Shown here: one piece after another, positions 11,833-23,500 of the stretch
Position numbering within the stretch: the stretch's first letter is position 1
Layout: every line of letters begins with the position of its first letter
Assembly: GCA_012934845.2 (NCBI GenBank)
Contig: WNNJ02003193.1
Span: 21,972-85,971 of the forward strand
Direction of reading: 5' to 3'
Source of the DNA: Pomphorhynchus laevis
Taxonomy: Eukaryota > Acanthocephala > Palaeacanthocephala > Echinorhynchida > Pomphorhynchidae
DNA: 64,000 bases
The notes under the pieces: generated by a model
What the model was told of the DNA's origin: nothing
Databases searched by the model: none
What the model saw: the letters and a program-made list of their open reading frames with translations, nothing else
Made by a program: the position numbers and the translations under genes

Positions 11833-12900
11833 TCATATAGACGACCCATCCATTAATGAGGAATTAACGGGTGTTGTGCTTACCTTTCCATTATTCGGTC
11901 TACGAACAATTTGAAAATTTCTAATTATGTAATTACTATTTGGGTTTGCAAGTCTTTTCTCTTGTAGCTGTTTGCGCAGAACCTGATTGGCAACACGCTC
12001 TTCGGGGGAAAAATCCGGCATGATGTAAACATTCCTAAAACGATCAACTTTTCTCAATTTATAAGAGTTTGATAAAACGTTGCTGGCCGTTACCTCGTCC
12101 GTTGAAACTAAAGTCCACGGAGGAATGTCTGTTCTTTTGGCTGGAAGTCGATGGACCTTAATTGAAAATTTTGCAGTTATTTGAATGCCTACAGCGGATA
12201 AAATGTCTCTAACACTAGCTTCATCATCCGCTGTATTTGGTAGATTGCGTATAATAAAATTTGACGAGCGCAAAGCTGATTTTTTGCAACTGTTAATGAT
12301 TTCCAACGGGGAGCAGATACTTGATTTAATATTAGAAGTGGCAAGGATAGAACGCGTTACTTCTCTACGTACTACACTTGCGAAACTACGATTCTGAAAT
12401 GGAGAGGGTTTGTGAGATGATAGATTTTGAGAAAGGTTAGAAGATATTTCCTTGGATTGTGCTAATTTTAGTTCATCGATCTTAGCCTCCAAATTGCTTA
12501 TAGCAACATTCGCCTGTTCTAAGGATTGTTCTATAGTTGTAATGCGTTTTGCAGCACAAATTCCACAGATGAATCGCTGAAGAAAGAAATCTCGAGATAC
12601 CCTACGAGGAGACTTGACAACAGTATATAAAGAACAACCAAAACCGTCACATTTCAATTCAAATGACACGTACTCGCTAGAATCATCGTGACTTAACGGA
12701 ATGGAATCAAGCTTATCTACGCTACGTGCAGTAAGCTGAGACAAGTATGCAGATGTGGGAGCGTCAATAGAAGAATTCGCACGGTTGGAACACCTGCTAC
12801 CAGGAAGACAATCGACACAGAGTTTGCCGGACTTTGCACACAAACAGCTTTTGCAAACAGCATTTCGACCATTACATTGGCAACAATGAGAAGCAGACAT
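11833..12900 (-). CDS. LINE ORF1: cysteine-rich N-terminus, coiled coil, RNA-binding-like part
   Basis: 355 residues from a good ATG. Residues 1-45 hold about ten cysteines in the order CCxC, CKSCLCAKSGKLC, DCLPGSRC, reminiscent of tesmin-type CXC motifs. A second small Cys set (CGFGC-like around 84-89 and CGIC near 112-115) follows. Residues 118-150 look like a coiled coil. Residues about 205-330 (SNFIIRNLP, a folded segment, then NVYIMPDFSPEERVANQVL) resemble the RRM-like part of LINE ORF1 proteins. The product is expected to bind element RNA; the Cys-rich start may bind metal and nucleic acid (inference). The gene ends in TGA directly followed by CTA, in frame with ORF2. Confidence 0.85.
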   Translation of the reverse strand: MSASHCCQCNGRNAVCKSCLCAKSGKLCVDCLPGSRCSNRANSSIDAPTSAYLSQLTARSVDKLDSIPLSHDDSSEYVSFELKCDGFGCSLYTVVKSPRRVSRDFFLQRFICGICAAKRITTIEQSLEQANVAISNLEAKIDELKLAQSKEISSNLSQNLSSHKPSPFQNRSFASVVRREVTRSILATSNIKSSICSPLEIINSCKKSALRSSNFIIRNLPNTADDEASVRDILSAVGIQITAKFSIKVHRLPAKRTDIPPWTLVSTDEVTASNVLSNSYKLRKVDRFRNVYIMPDFSPEERVANQVLRKQLQEKRLANPNSNYIIRNFQIVRRPNNGKVSTTPVNSSLMDGSSI

Positions 12901-12965
12901 TTTTCTTTTGTAATTAGCTTGAACAATGATTGCTGCTCGACACTCGTTGCTCGAAGGTTGTCGTA

Positions 12966-14249
12966 ATATTGCTTGTCAGTATATTGTGTATATTAATTGT
13001 GTATATTAATCTTGTAAGAACTTTAATAACCAATACTTTTTCTAACGTCTTTTAATTAATAATTATAAATAAAGTAATTAATTATCCATTAATAATAAAT
13101 TAATTATTAGTAATTAAAATTCTATTGATTTAATCTTTTAGTTATTCGTAATTTTAAAACAGTATATTTCAATATAATGATATAATATAAAATAATATTG
13201 TAATTAAAAAAATATTTTGTTATTACTACTTAAAACAATGACATAAATAAAGAATATTAATGTTGCAAGAAAGGCAATGGAAATAGAAATATAAAATTTA
13301 TATTTTATTTTATCAAGATAATAACATTTAATTAAAATAAAATTTTAATACAAAAATAAACCATTTTTTATTATATTTGATTATATTTTAATTTTCGAAG
13401 CAAATGTTTCGTAAATTTTGTAAATGTTTAAAGATAGTATATCCTATAAATTTTATAATAATGAATTATTTGATCTATAGCTATCAATTTCATTTATATT
13501 TAATTATAATTTTCAATCGCCTAATTTTAAATTTTAATAAATTTTATTTTTATTTTGTTTATATAACTTAAGTGTTTGATTTATTTCAAATTATCACAAG
13601 TAATTTTTCTCATTCAATATTTTTCTTTTAATGATTGAAATGGCATAAAATCCATTACGGAAAAATGTAGAAAGATATCCTAGCTCTGTTATTATACATA
13701 AGGGGTGGCCAATTTTTTTGTTAATATAAGATCAACTTTTTATCTTAAAATTGTGTCGTAATCAATTTGTTTCCATAGGTGTAGCCTACGATGCGTAAAA
13801 TGCATACTATGTTTATAAACCATGTTTCAATTCTATTTTTACTGTATAAATTTATCAACTTAATACTAAAATACAATTTATTTTTTTATCAATTACAACA
13901 TTTATGTTTTTTAAACGTTGTTGACATGGAATTTCACTCCAAACGTTGCAAGCAGTCGACTTTTGACCAAAATCAACTTGGTAATCGATCGGCCTATCTT
14001 ATCGTCTTATTGACAACATCTGTTATACACGACCTCAAATATTATGATATATTACAATTCGAAAGGTCAACCTTTAATCGATCTTGTAATGTTTTAAATT
14101 ATTTAAAGAAACCTCACAATGAATTTTTTATTAAAAATTTTTGTATGCTGGTTTGAGAAATCTTTTAAGAAACGATAATGTATAAACTTTTAGACTCAGA
14201 TGCTGAATTGGTTTTGCTAGATTTAACCTGATAAGATAATTGTTTTGTC
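12966..14249. other. AT-rich intergenic region upstream of STT3B
   Basis: Very A/T-rich sequence between the intact LINE and STT3B. A plus-strand open stretch at 13791-14156 has no recognisable domain or supporting context and is not called a gene. The STT3B promoter should lie here, but no defined motif is visible. Confidence 0.4.
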
Positions 14250-16198
14250 ATGGCTGGTAATATCCTGGGATATAGATCAACTGGCCTAAGAAGTCTTTTA
14301 CCGTTATGCTGTTTAATTGGAACATGGATAGTTGGCTTTGGAATTAGATTATTTTCAGTTATCCGTTATGAAAGTATTATTCACGAATACGACCCGTGGT
14401 TTAATTATCGGAGTACTCGATATATGGCTGAAAAGGGGTTTTATCCATTTAACAATTGGTTTGATGAACGGTCATGGTATCCACTTGGTCGCATTGTTGG
14501 TGGTACGGTATTTCCTGGTCTTATGATAACATCTACTTTACTTCATAAATGCCTACACTACATCGGTTTACCTATACATATCAGAGAAATATGTGTATTC
14601 TTGGCTCCCGTGTTTAGTGGCTGCACAGCATGCGCTACATTCCTGTTGACCAAAGAGCTTTGGAACTTAGAATCTGGTCTGTTTAGTGCGTTGTTTATAG
14701 CAGTGACACCAGGATATCTTAGTAGATCCGTTGCAGGATCGTATGATAACGAAGGAATCGCGATTTTTGCACTGATGTTTACCTTCTGGCTATGGTTACG
14801 TAGTTTGCGTACAGGATCAATGGCTTCAGCATGTTTTACTGCTTTATCGTACATGTATATGGTCAGTGCGTGGGGAGGCTATGTGTTCATTATCAACTTG
14901 ATTCCCCTTCATGTCGCTGTGTTAATGCTAATGGGTAAATACTCCGAACGGCTATATGTAGCCTATTCAACATTCTACGTGTGTGGAACTCTTATGTCGA
15001 TGCAGGTACATTTCGTTCAAATTAAATATTATTTTATAGTTGGTACTACAAATTAATTAACACCTAATAAGTTCAAAAATTAATCAAAATTTCGAACTAA
15101 CGTTCGAAATTTTGATTAACTCTACGTTGGCTAACGTAGAGTTAAATTAAAGTTTTATAATAGTGCATAACTTTAATTAGTATTGCTTGATTAAATCTAA
15201 GGAATACTTCATCTTCAAATATAGTATTTCTAATATTTTATTGAAGTACTCATCAAATAAAGTACGTCGTTATTACAATTCATCAGTATGGAATACTCCC
15301 TACTGTTTGTTGCACTAGAGTTTACCCTCGGCACCCAGTACAAAATAGTATCCCTTAGTAATGCGTCTTAATAAAGAAAAATGGGATGCGTTACATTTTT
15401 GTTTTTCATTTTGCGTCTATCAAAATAAATATATAAAAAATCCGTTAAAAATATTTAATGTTACAATTTAAGTTAATTACTTGATATTTACTTATTTAGA
15501 ATTAACGTATGACGTCTTTAGTTAGAACAGCTGGCAGATCAATATCTTAATATAACACAATATATACTATTTATCCTGAATATTGTTCAATTAAAGTATA
15601 CTTTTTTAAATAAGCAGTTTTCGATTTAATTTATAATCGATAATTAATTGAATTTATATTCAGCTACATTTTGTATATTTTTATCTTTAAAATATCAATT
15701 TTTGATGTATTTCTATTACGTTACCAAAATAAGCTTTATTTTGAATTTAATGAACTTTACTTTCAAAATCGTAATGTAACACGAAATAGTTAAAAGCTTT
15801 GATTATTAAACTAATAATAGTATTTAACTATATACATAGATATATGTATATAACTATGGATAGTTCTGGATCAACTTCGCTTCACTCGTTGGATCCAAAA
15901 CTGAATTCGGCATATAGAAGATATGCCCGTTGTGCGGAATTAAACAACGACCATGGCTCAGAATGGAATTCGTAACGTATTAAATGTAGTTACCGATTGA
16001 AACCGGCTTCAATCAACAAACTGCAAGCTCAATGTCATTTCTAGACGACCACTTTAGCATCGAAATAATGGAGTCATGACAACACTCATCAGTAGAATAA
16101 AGTATCTACTGGTCGTTTCGGTGGCCTGTGTGACAGTAAAAGAAGGCATTTCCAACACGTTGCTTAAACATCTGATGCTTTCACTCTCGAAGCAGAAC

Positions 16199-16279
<81 letters not shown>

Positions 16280-18401
16280 TTGATTGAGTTCAAGCTGCGT
16301 GCCTGGATCCATAAGGATACTATTATATATACTTCGTCAGTATATTGTAAGTAGCTTTAAAATCTTGATTAAAATTACTTACAATATACGGACGAATTCC
16401 CTATGAAGCACGAAACGTTTAAATAAATTATAAGTGTCTTTGCCTGTTTTGTACACTTCATTAAAGTATATATATAAGTAGTGCACGGATGTGCTGAGTA
16501 AACAACGGTCCAGGATTTCTTACGAAATACGGCATTTATACTAAATGGTGTTGCTTGATAGACTGGACTTCGATTCACGACTTTCAGTCACCATGTCACT
16601 TCTAGACGACAACTTCAGCATCGAAATGATAAGTACCCGACAACACTCATCAGTAGAATGAGGTACACACTGGTCGTTTCGGTTGCCTGTGTGACATTGT
16701 GAATAAAGGCGTTTCCAACACTTTGCTTAATTGTCTGAGGCTTTCGCTCTTAACCAGATCGAATTGCTGTGCGGACCATCCTTAAACACTAGGCAGAGGT
16801 TGTTGCTGAATTGTCGCTGCACTCGTTGGATCCTAAATGGATGCGGCAGGTATAATAGTAGTGCACGGATGTGCTGAGTAAACAACGGTCCAGGATTTCT
16901 TACGAAATAAGGCATTTATACTAAATGGTGTTGCTTGAAAGACTGGATTTCGATTCACGACTTTCAGTCACCATGTCACTTCTAGACGACCACTTCAGCA
17001 TCGAAATGATGAGTACCCGGCAACACTCATCAGTAGAATGAGGTACACACTGGTCGTTTCGGTTGCCTGTGTGACATTGTGAATAAAGGCGTTTCCGACA
17101 CTTTGCTTAATTGTCTGAGGCTTACGCTCTTAACCAGATCGAATTGCTGTGCGGACTATCCTTAAACACTAGGAAGAGGTTGTTGCTGAATTGTCGCTGC
17201 ACTCGTTGGATCCTAAATGGATGCGGCAGGTATAATAGTAGTGCACGGATGTGCTGAGTAAACAACGGTCCAGGATTTCTTACGAAATACGGCATTTATA
17301 CTAAATGGTGTTGCTTGATAGACTGGACTTCGATTCACGACTTTCAGTCACCATGTCACTTCTAGACGACCACTTCAGCATCGAAATGATGAGTACCCGG
17401 CAACACTCATCAGTAGAATGAGGTACACACTGGTCGTTTCGGTTGCCTGTGTGACATTGTGAATAAAGGCGTTTCCGACACTGCTTAATTGTCTGAGGCT
17501 TACGCTCTTAACCAGATCGAATTGCTGTGCGGACCATCCTTAAACACTAGGCAGAGGTTGTTGCTGAATTGTCGTTGCACTCGTTGGATCCTAAATAGAT
17601 GCGGCAGGTATAATAGTAGTGCACGGATGTGCTGCAACACCATTTAGTATAAATGACGTATTTCGTAAGATGTCCTGGACCGTTGCTTACTCAGCACATC
17701 CATGCACTACTATTATACCTGCAACATCCATTTAGGATCCAACGAGTGCAGCGACAATTCAGCAACAACCTCTGCCTTGTGTTTAAGGATGGTCCGCACA
17801 GCAATTCGATCTGGTTAAGAGCGTAAGCCTCAGACAATTAAGCAAAGTGTCGGAAACGTCTTTATTCACAATGTCACACAGGCAACCGAAACGACCAGTG
17901 TGTACCTCATTCTACTGATGAGTGTTGCCGGGTACTCATCATTTCGATGCTGAAGTGGTCGTCTAGAAGTGACATGGTGACTGAAAGTCGTGAATCGAAG
18001 TCCAGTCTATCAAGCAACACCATTTAGTATAAATGACGTATTTCGTAAGAAATCCTGGACCGTTGTTTACTCAGCACATCCGTGCACTACTATTATACCT
18101 GCCGCATCCATTTAGGATCCAACGAGTGCAGCGACAATTCAGCAACAACCTCTGCCTAGTGTTTAAGGATGGTCCGCACAGCAATTCGATCTGGTTAAGA
18201 GCGTAAGCCTCAGACAATTAAGCAAAGTGTCGGAAACGCCTTTATTCACAATGTCACACAGGCAACCGAAACGACTAGTGTGTACCTCATTCTACTGATG
18301 AGTGTTGCCGGGTACTCATCATTTCGATGCTGAAGTGGTCGTCTAGAAGTGACATGGTGACTGAAAGTCGTGAATCGAAGTCCAGTCTATCAAGCAACAC
18401 C

Positions 18402-18492
<91 letters not shown>

Positions 18493-20425
18493 GAAGTGTA
18501 CTAAATGGAACTATGGATATAAAATAGTGGTTTATTCATTAAAATGTATATATATTAATGAATATAATAACACCACTTTATATTCATATTTCAATAAATA
18601 AGTTTAAATCTACTATTTAAATCTAATTATATTTTTATTAAATTATTTAAATAACTATTAAAGAGAATCTAAAATTAAATTTTCAATTAATTTGCCACTT
18701 TTGGGGTATTCATCGTTATATATTTAATATCGTTTTGGTTGCAAGAATATCCGTTTTCAAATATTTTCAAGTGTGTCTTTCAACTGTCTGTTGTGCACAA
18801 AGTTTCGTATTCATAAATTTTAAAGTTTAATAATTTAATAGCCTTCAAAGAGTATTACGTTTACTACTGATTCCTCAAATTTCTTTATATTCATGGTATA
18901 TTTAATACTCTTTTGTATGGTAAATTTGCAAATGTATAACATTTTCTTAAATGTTCTATATGCTAATGTTTTCTCATTTGTTTTCCAAAAACAGATACCG
19001 TTTGTCGGATTCCAGTCGGTTCGAACAAGCGAACACATGGCGGCACTTGGTGTGTTCGGTCTTCTGCAAATTTACTTCTTTGTTTCGGCTATTATAGCTC
19101 GGAATCGTAACTACAAAAAGCTAATGATTTATGCATTTCTATGTATAGTCGCTATATCAGTTGTAAGTCTCATGCTTCTCACATCGACCGGTTTCATTGC
19201 TCCCTGGTCTGGTCGATTTTACAGTCTTTGGAATACAGGTTACGCCAAAATCCACATTCCTATAATAACATCGGTAAGCGAACATCAGCCTACAGCTTGG
19301 ACTGCATTTTACTTTGATCTCCATATTTTAATTTGCCTGTTTCCGGCTGGTGTATGGTTTACGGTTCGTGATATAAACGAACAGCGTGTATTTATCGTTT
19401 TATACGCTGTTTTCGCATCATATTTCGCCGGTGTAATGGTTCGACTGATGTTAACCCTAACGCCAGTGGTCTGTGTGATTTCTGGCTATACTGTTTCTCG
19501 ACTAGTGACTGCGTATGCTAAGAACAATGTCGACGACGAAAATAGTAAACGAGTATCCAACGCGAGCGCGACCGATGAAGAAGATGACAGCGTTGTGGCA
19601 GATGGTACTCTTCGTTTAATGATATTCGTCGCTATATTATCAGTAGTTGCTCTATTTTTCTTCCACTGCACTTGGATATCAAGTAATGCATACTCTAGTC
19701 CGAGTATTATTCTTGCTGGTGGAAACAATGGAGATATTATCGACGACTATCGAGAAGCATACTTTTGGCTTCAACAGAATACAAAAGACGACGCTAGGAT
19801 AATGTCATGGTGGGATTACGGATACCAGATAACAGGAATGGGCAATCGAACTACACTTGTAGATAACAACACCTGGAATAATACCCATATTGCTATTGTA
19901 GGCAAAACTATGTCTTTGCCAGAAGCAAAGGGTATTGCTACCATGCGTGATCTTGATGTTGACTACGTCCTCGTTATATTTGGTGGTCTCATAGGCTATT
20001 CGGGAGACGACATAAATAAATTTCTATGGATGGTAAGAATCGGAGGAGGTGAGTTTCCAAAGGAACTAAAGGAATCTGATTACTTTACTGATCGAGGTGA
20101 ATTTCGTGTTGACAGAGGTGGAGCTCCGGCACTTTTGAACTCTCTTATGTATTCACTATGCTATTATCGCTTCGGTGAGACACAAAGACACCCACAATTG
20201 CCAGCCGGTTTTGACGTTCTCAGGAGAGCGGAAATTGGTCGCAAGAATATAAAGTTAGAATATTTGGAAGAAGCTTTTACAAGCGAAAATTGGATTGTTA
20301 GAATTTATAAAGTGAATCGGGATCAGAACCGTAAAACAGCAAAAAAGCATTTGCGATCGCTCTACTCGAGTAGAAAAACAACGCAGAAAGCGAAACTAGG
20401 CAAGCCAGGCATAATATCAATGTAA
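14250..20425 (+). CDS. STT3B: Oligosaccharyltransferase catalytic subunit STT3B, two exons
   Basis: Transfers the lipid-linked glycan to Asn of Asn-X-Ser/Thr in the ER lumen. Exon 1 is 14250-15005 (252 codons, ending CAG before GTACAT); exon 2 is 18995-20425 (acceptor AAAACAG), both phase 0, giving 728 aa, close to family length. The junction reads LSMQ-type text into IPFVGFQ as in animal STT3B. Landmarks: EYDPWFNYR (46-54, first acidic metal-site residue D48), GSYDNEGIA (164-172), SVSEHQPT (345-352), the WWDYG signature (524-528), DNNTWNNTH (542-550) and SGDDINKF. The first half is multi-pass membrane, the C-terminus lumenal. The WWDYG context, [10 protein letters not shown] and the basic tail fit STT3B better than STT3A. 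AATAAA lies at 20430-20435. Convergent with the EF-hand gene, 100 bp apart. Confidence 0.95.
15080..15145. repeat. Two adjoining perfect hairpins
   Basis: Stem 15080-15097 pairs perfectly with 15102-15119 (18 bp, loop TAAC). Stem 15116-15128 pairs with 15133-15145 (13 bp, loop GGCT). The two share TTAA at 15116-15119. Confidence 0.85.
15860..16198 (+). repeat. Diverged copy of the 380-bp satellite unit
   Basis: Blocks such as CACTCGTTGGATCC (about 15886) and TCTAGACGACCACTTTAGCATCGAAA, here given as positions 16040-16066, match the satellite units downstream in the same order, with many substitutions. It ends at the first TA tract. Confidence 0.75.
16200..16277. repeat. (TA)n microsatellite
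   Basis: Uninterrupted TA dinucleotides, about 38 units. Open frames through it encode only Tyr-Ile repeats and are artefacts. Confidence 0.98.
16340..16389. repeat. 14-bp inverted repeat
   Basis: GTATATTGTAAGTA at 16340-16353 pairs with its exact complement at 16376-16389, with a 22-nt loop. Confidence 0.8.
16478..18404. repeat. 380-bp satellite array with inverted half
   Basis: Direct units begin with GTGCACGGATGTGCTG at 16481, 16861, 17241 and 17619, giving periods of 380, 380 and 378 bp with very high identity. The fourth unit stops at 17634 and orientation flips: reverse-complement units run from 17635 to about 18404, with the inverted landmark ending near 17706 and 18086 (380 bp apart). 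The two arms form a palindrome of about 0.7 kb per arm around a loop of about 56 nt (17635-17690). Each unit also contains its own GATGAGT/ACTCATC hairpin. No ORF of substance or known repeat family was recognised. Confidence 0.92.
18404..18490. repeat. (TA)n microsatellite
   Basis: A second long TA tract, about 43 units, directly at the outer end of the inverted satellite half; it mirrors the tract at 16200. Confidence 0.97.
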
Positions 20426-20524
20426 TATTAATAAAACAAATTATCATTATTTTCTAAGTTAAATGCCGTTTGCCGAATACAAAGTTAAAACAATTTATCA
20501 TTTATAGTGGGAAACTTTTATTTT

Positions 20525-23500
20525 TCAGTTGCGAGCATGTAGAATTCTCTTGAAGCCTAAACACAGAAATAAATATTGACTATAGAGATATCTCGCTTGA
20601 AATACATACCTTCAAAACATACTTTTCCCTTTCCGGTAAAATCTGCTTCATTTATCATATCCTTAATCTCTTGCTAAAAAATAAATGTCAAATACATTAA
20701 TCAAATAAAGGATGGTATTCATCTAATAATAAAAGACATTTAAAAATGCGTTTAGATGTCAAATTGTATAAAAATATTTGCTTTAAAAATACAATTTTGT
20801 GCAGTTTAAAAGACAATGCAGTTCTTAATAAGGAATAAAAACTTCTTGTCAATTACTACAATTGTGCATGAGATTTCATCAACACGCTCGGCGGTAAATG
20901 ACAAACATAAACGAACCGGTGCTGTATATATGTATTAACATAACAATTGAAAATAGAACACTTGAAAAGGACTATTGCAATAGTCGAAAATGTGTGAACA
21001 ATAATTTCTTATTTTATTATTTCTCTCGATGTTTGTACGCCTTAAACAATTTAAGAGCTTATTGAACTTATCATTGTACAATATCATAAATATTTTCATA
21101 AATGTAAAGACAATATCCTGTTTACTTAAGACTTGATCGTTGATTTTATTATTGAATTACATGAAATATAATGTTATATATAAACGAGTACGTTTATATA
21201 GATAAACGAGTTTATTTAATCAAATCGACAAATTTGGCAACAACGTTTCAGCACCACGCCTTCTTCAGTTATCACAGTTATTTTGGCTGCACACTGCATA
21301 TATAGTACATTTCTGGAAGAATCAATACGCGAAAACGCAAAATTCTTAAACATAGTGGTGGGATTTCAGGAAATTCCAATCATTGAAGAAGTCTAAAGGG
21401 ATGATAACTCTTGTTTAATGATTTATTTCACATTAACTGCCCAATCCAGTATGATTCTCTTGATTTGCGTTTGCGGTTATTCTCAATCGGATCTTCAATG
21501 ATTGCTACCTTCATGCGGTGGTCTGGATGATTGACTATGTGAGCTACTACACCGTATGAAGTTAGTCGTTTTGTTAATATGTCTCTTCGTCTATTGTTCG
21601 CTCTTATATTATACCGAGTGCTTGTTTGACTAATGTATTGCGCATCACAGTCCAAGCATTCATCCAGGTAAATCACATTTTTAGATATACATGTGTATGT
21701 ACCGGAAACATAGTATCAAAGTCCTGTTATGCGGCTGGAGAATTGAGTCACCTCGGACATTTCGGGACAATTTTTTCACCGCTTGTCGTTACAGGGCCCG
21801 CTCGTTTTATAAGATTGTTGCACGTGGGTCCTTCTAGATTTTTATGAAACATTTGTTTGCAGACAAAACCAATTGCTGAATCTAATCGGGGGTTTCATAA
21901 CCGTTTCCTTATAGGTAATGAACTGGTCAAGTTCATTACCTATAAGGAATGAATACTATATCATTACCTATAAATACCTATATATAGGTTTTATCATTAC
22001 CTATAAATACCTTAACCAGGTATTTCATACCTGGTTAAGTATGCGTTACGCTTAATTAAAAATCTGCAGTTTCAATTTAAATTCTGCGGTTTTTAAAATC
22101 ATGTTTTAATTTTTCAGTAAATCAATAATTTCTTCTGCGTTTCAGTAAAGTTTTAATAAGATACAACTGTAATGGCTTTTATTAAAAGTGGTAATGTTGG
22201 AAAACAAAAGTGTCATGCTTTGAAGTTACAAATTTAGTTTAAAGACTGATTCATCACAGGGATCATTATCCAAACAGAGAATATTAGTTGTTTGTGAAAT
22301 TGCCTCTAGCTTACTTCTGATAGAAGTCATTGAAATAATAGCAGCTGTTTAAACTTTAGCAAAACCCCATCGGTTTGAGGCGCTTAAAACTGGAGATCAT
22401 TCTAGTGAATACATTTGGATAGTCTGTAAATTAAATAAGGGGGTTACTTTAAAACTACAAAATTATTGAATTATTGAAAAATTAAAATATGAAAATTCAA
22501 CAGCTACTATCATCATTATCAGATCTTTAAAATCAAGTTGTAGTTTGTCTTTCAAAAATATGCAGATTTTTAAAAATCATGTTTTAATTTTTCTAAAAAT
22601 CAATAATATATTCTTGGTTCCATTAAAGTTTTATTCGTATGAAAGAAGATGCACCTTTAAATGAGACTTGAATAATTCAAGATTTTCCTTGACCAGTTGC
22701 GAACAACTTGGTTTAATATTACGATCAATGAGATGAATATGTATTTCATATATCGATGTATATCTAATTATATGTTCAAAATTTAGCAAAAACATAAACT
22801 GTGAATATTTTCATTAATTTCAAAATCGATGAAAAAGTACACGTGTGCTTAGTTTTATGGGAATGGTTATACAAAACTAACCGCCATTTGTACAAAATGA
22901 CTCGATTTTGACTGCTTCCTTTAGTCTCAAGAGGCGCTAACATTAGGTGGTTTTTGTAATTAGAAAGATGATAATTTTTCTTATTAGCTTGACGAGCTCA
23001 TAAGAAATATGCACCTGTCAAGGCAATAAGTCATGGAAAATGGACTATAAGATTATTATCTTTATTTGAAGAACCTATGCACATTTTGTATTTTTTGAAA
23101 AATTAAATCTTTTATTAAACAAATATTGTTAGGAATACATAAAATTAAAGTTTAATTACCGATGTAAGATTTATACCAAGTCTCAATAAAACCGATGATA
23201 ACTCATTTTCGTCAATAAAACCATCGGAGTTTTTATCAAATACCTGCGAAAAATAAAAAAGATAAAATGGAACAAATTCAAATCATTTTTATTTCGTAAC
23301 AATAATGATGAAGTGGTTATAAAATTACTTCAAATCGATAATTTAGAAGATTTGAAGTAATCGATGTGATGTGGATGTTCTAAGTGATAAAAACTTTATG
23401 AAATATGTGATATTTCATGAAGATTGATTACCGAGAGATTGATTGCAAGAAGAGATTGATTGCCCGTAGAATTTTTCATCATTTAGATGAACACAGGATT

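Larger units (their letters stand above)
8931..12965 (-). mobile_element. Nearly intact APE-type LINE, two ORFs
   Basis: A minus-strand non-LTR retrotransposon of about 4 kb, with a cysteine-rich ORF1 (12900-11833) and an endonuclease/RT ORF2 (11832-9004), both uninterrupted apart from the TGA between them. The 3' UTR is short and ends near 8931 in a stem-loop with a GAAA tetraloop. The 5' UTR before ORF1 is about 60 bp, though its exact start is not visible. Target-site duplications could not be recognised in the surrounding AT-rich DNA. Preserved frames over 3.9 kb suggest recent insertion, unlike all other LINEs here. The clade is uncertain. An endonuclease fragment of a related element lies at 63480-64000. 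Confidence 0.88.
15006..18994 (+). other. STT3B intron 1, repeat-filled
   Basis: A 3989-bp intron with GT donor (15006) and AG acceptor (18993-18994). It holds two perfect hairpins just after the donor (15080-15145), a diverged satellite unit, two TA tracts, an inverted 380-bp satellite array, and AT-rich sequence at 15150-15850 and 18500-18990 in which nothing else is recognised. Confidence 0.9.
20674..23159 (-). other. EF-hand gene intron 5
   Basis: Contains a Penelope-like fragment (21230-21850), two perfect hairpins (21904-21948 and 22011-22039), and a repeated A/T-rich block of about 100 bp (22060-22170 and 22555-22660). Elsewhere nothing is recognised. Confidence 0.8.

Noticed and set aside
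13791-14156. 121-codon plus-strand frame upstream of STT3B
   Set aside because: Composition follows the A/T background, no domain is seen, and it lies in the expected promoter region.
16040-16360. Long open frames on both strands through the TA tract
   Set aside because: They consist mainly of alternating Tyr-Ile from (TA)n and have no conserved sequence.
16900-18350. Hammerhead ribozyme in the satellite unit (CTGATGAG and CGAAAC both occur on the minus strand)
   Set aside because: The order and spacing are wrong: no GAAA follows CTGATGAG after a closable stem II, and the CGAAAC lies upstream without a proper stem III and cleavage triplet.
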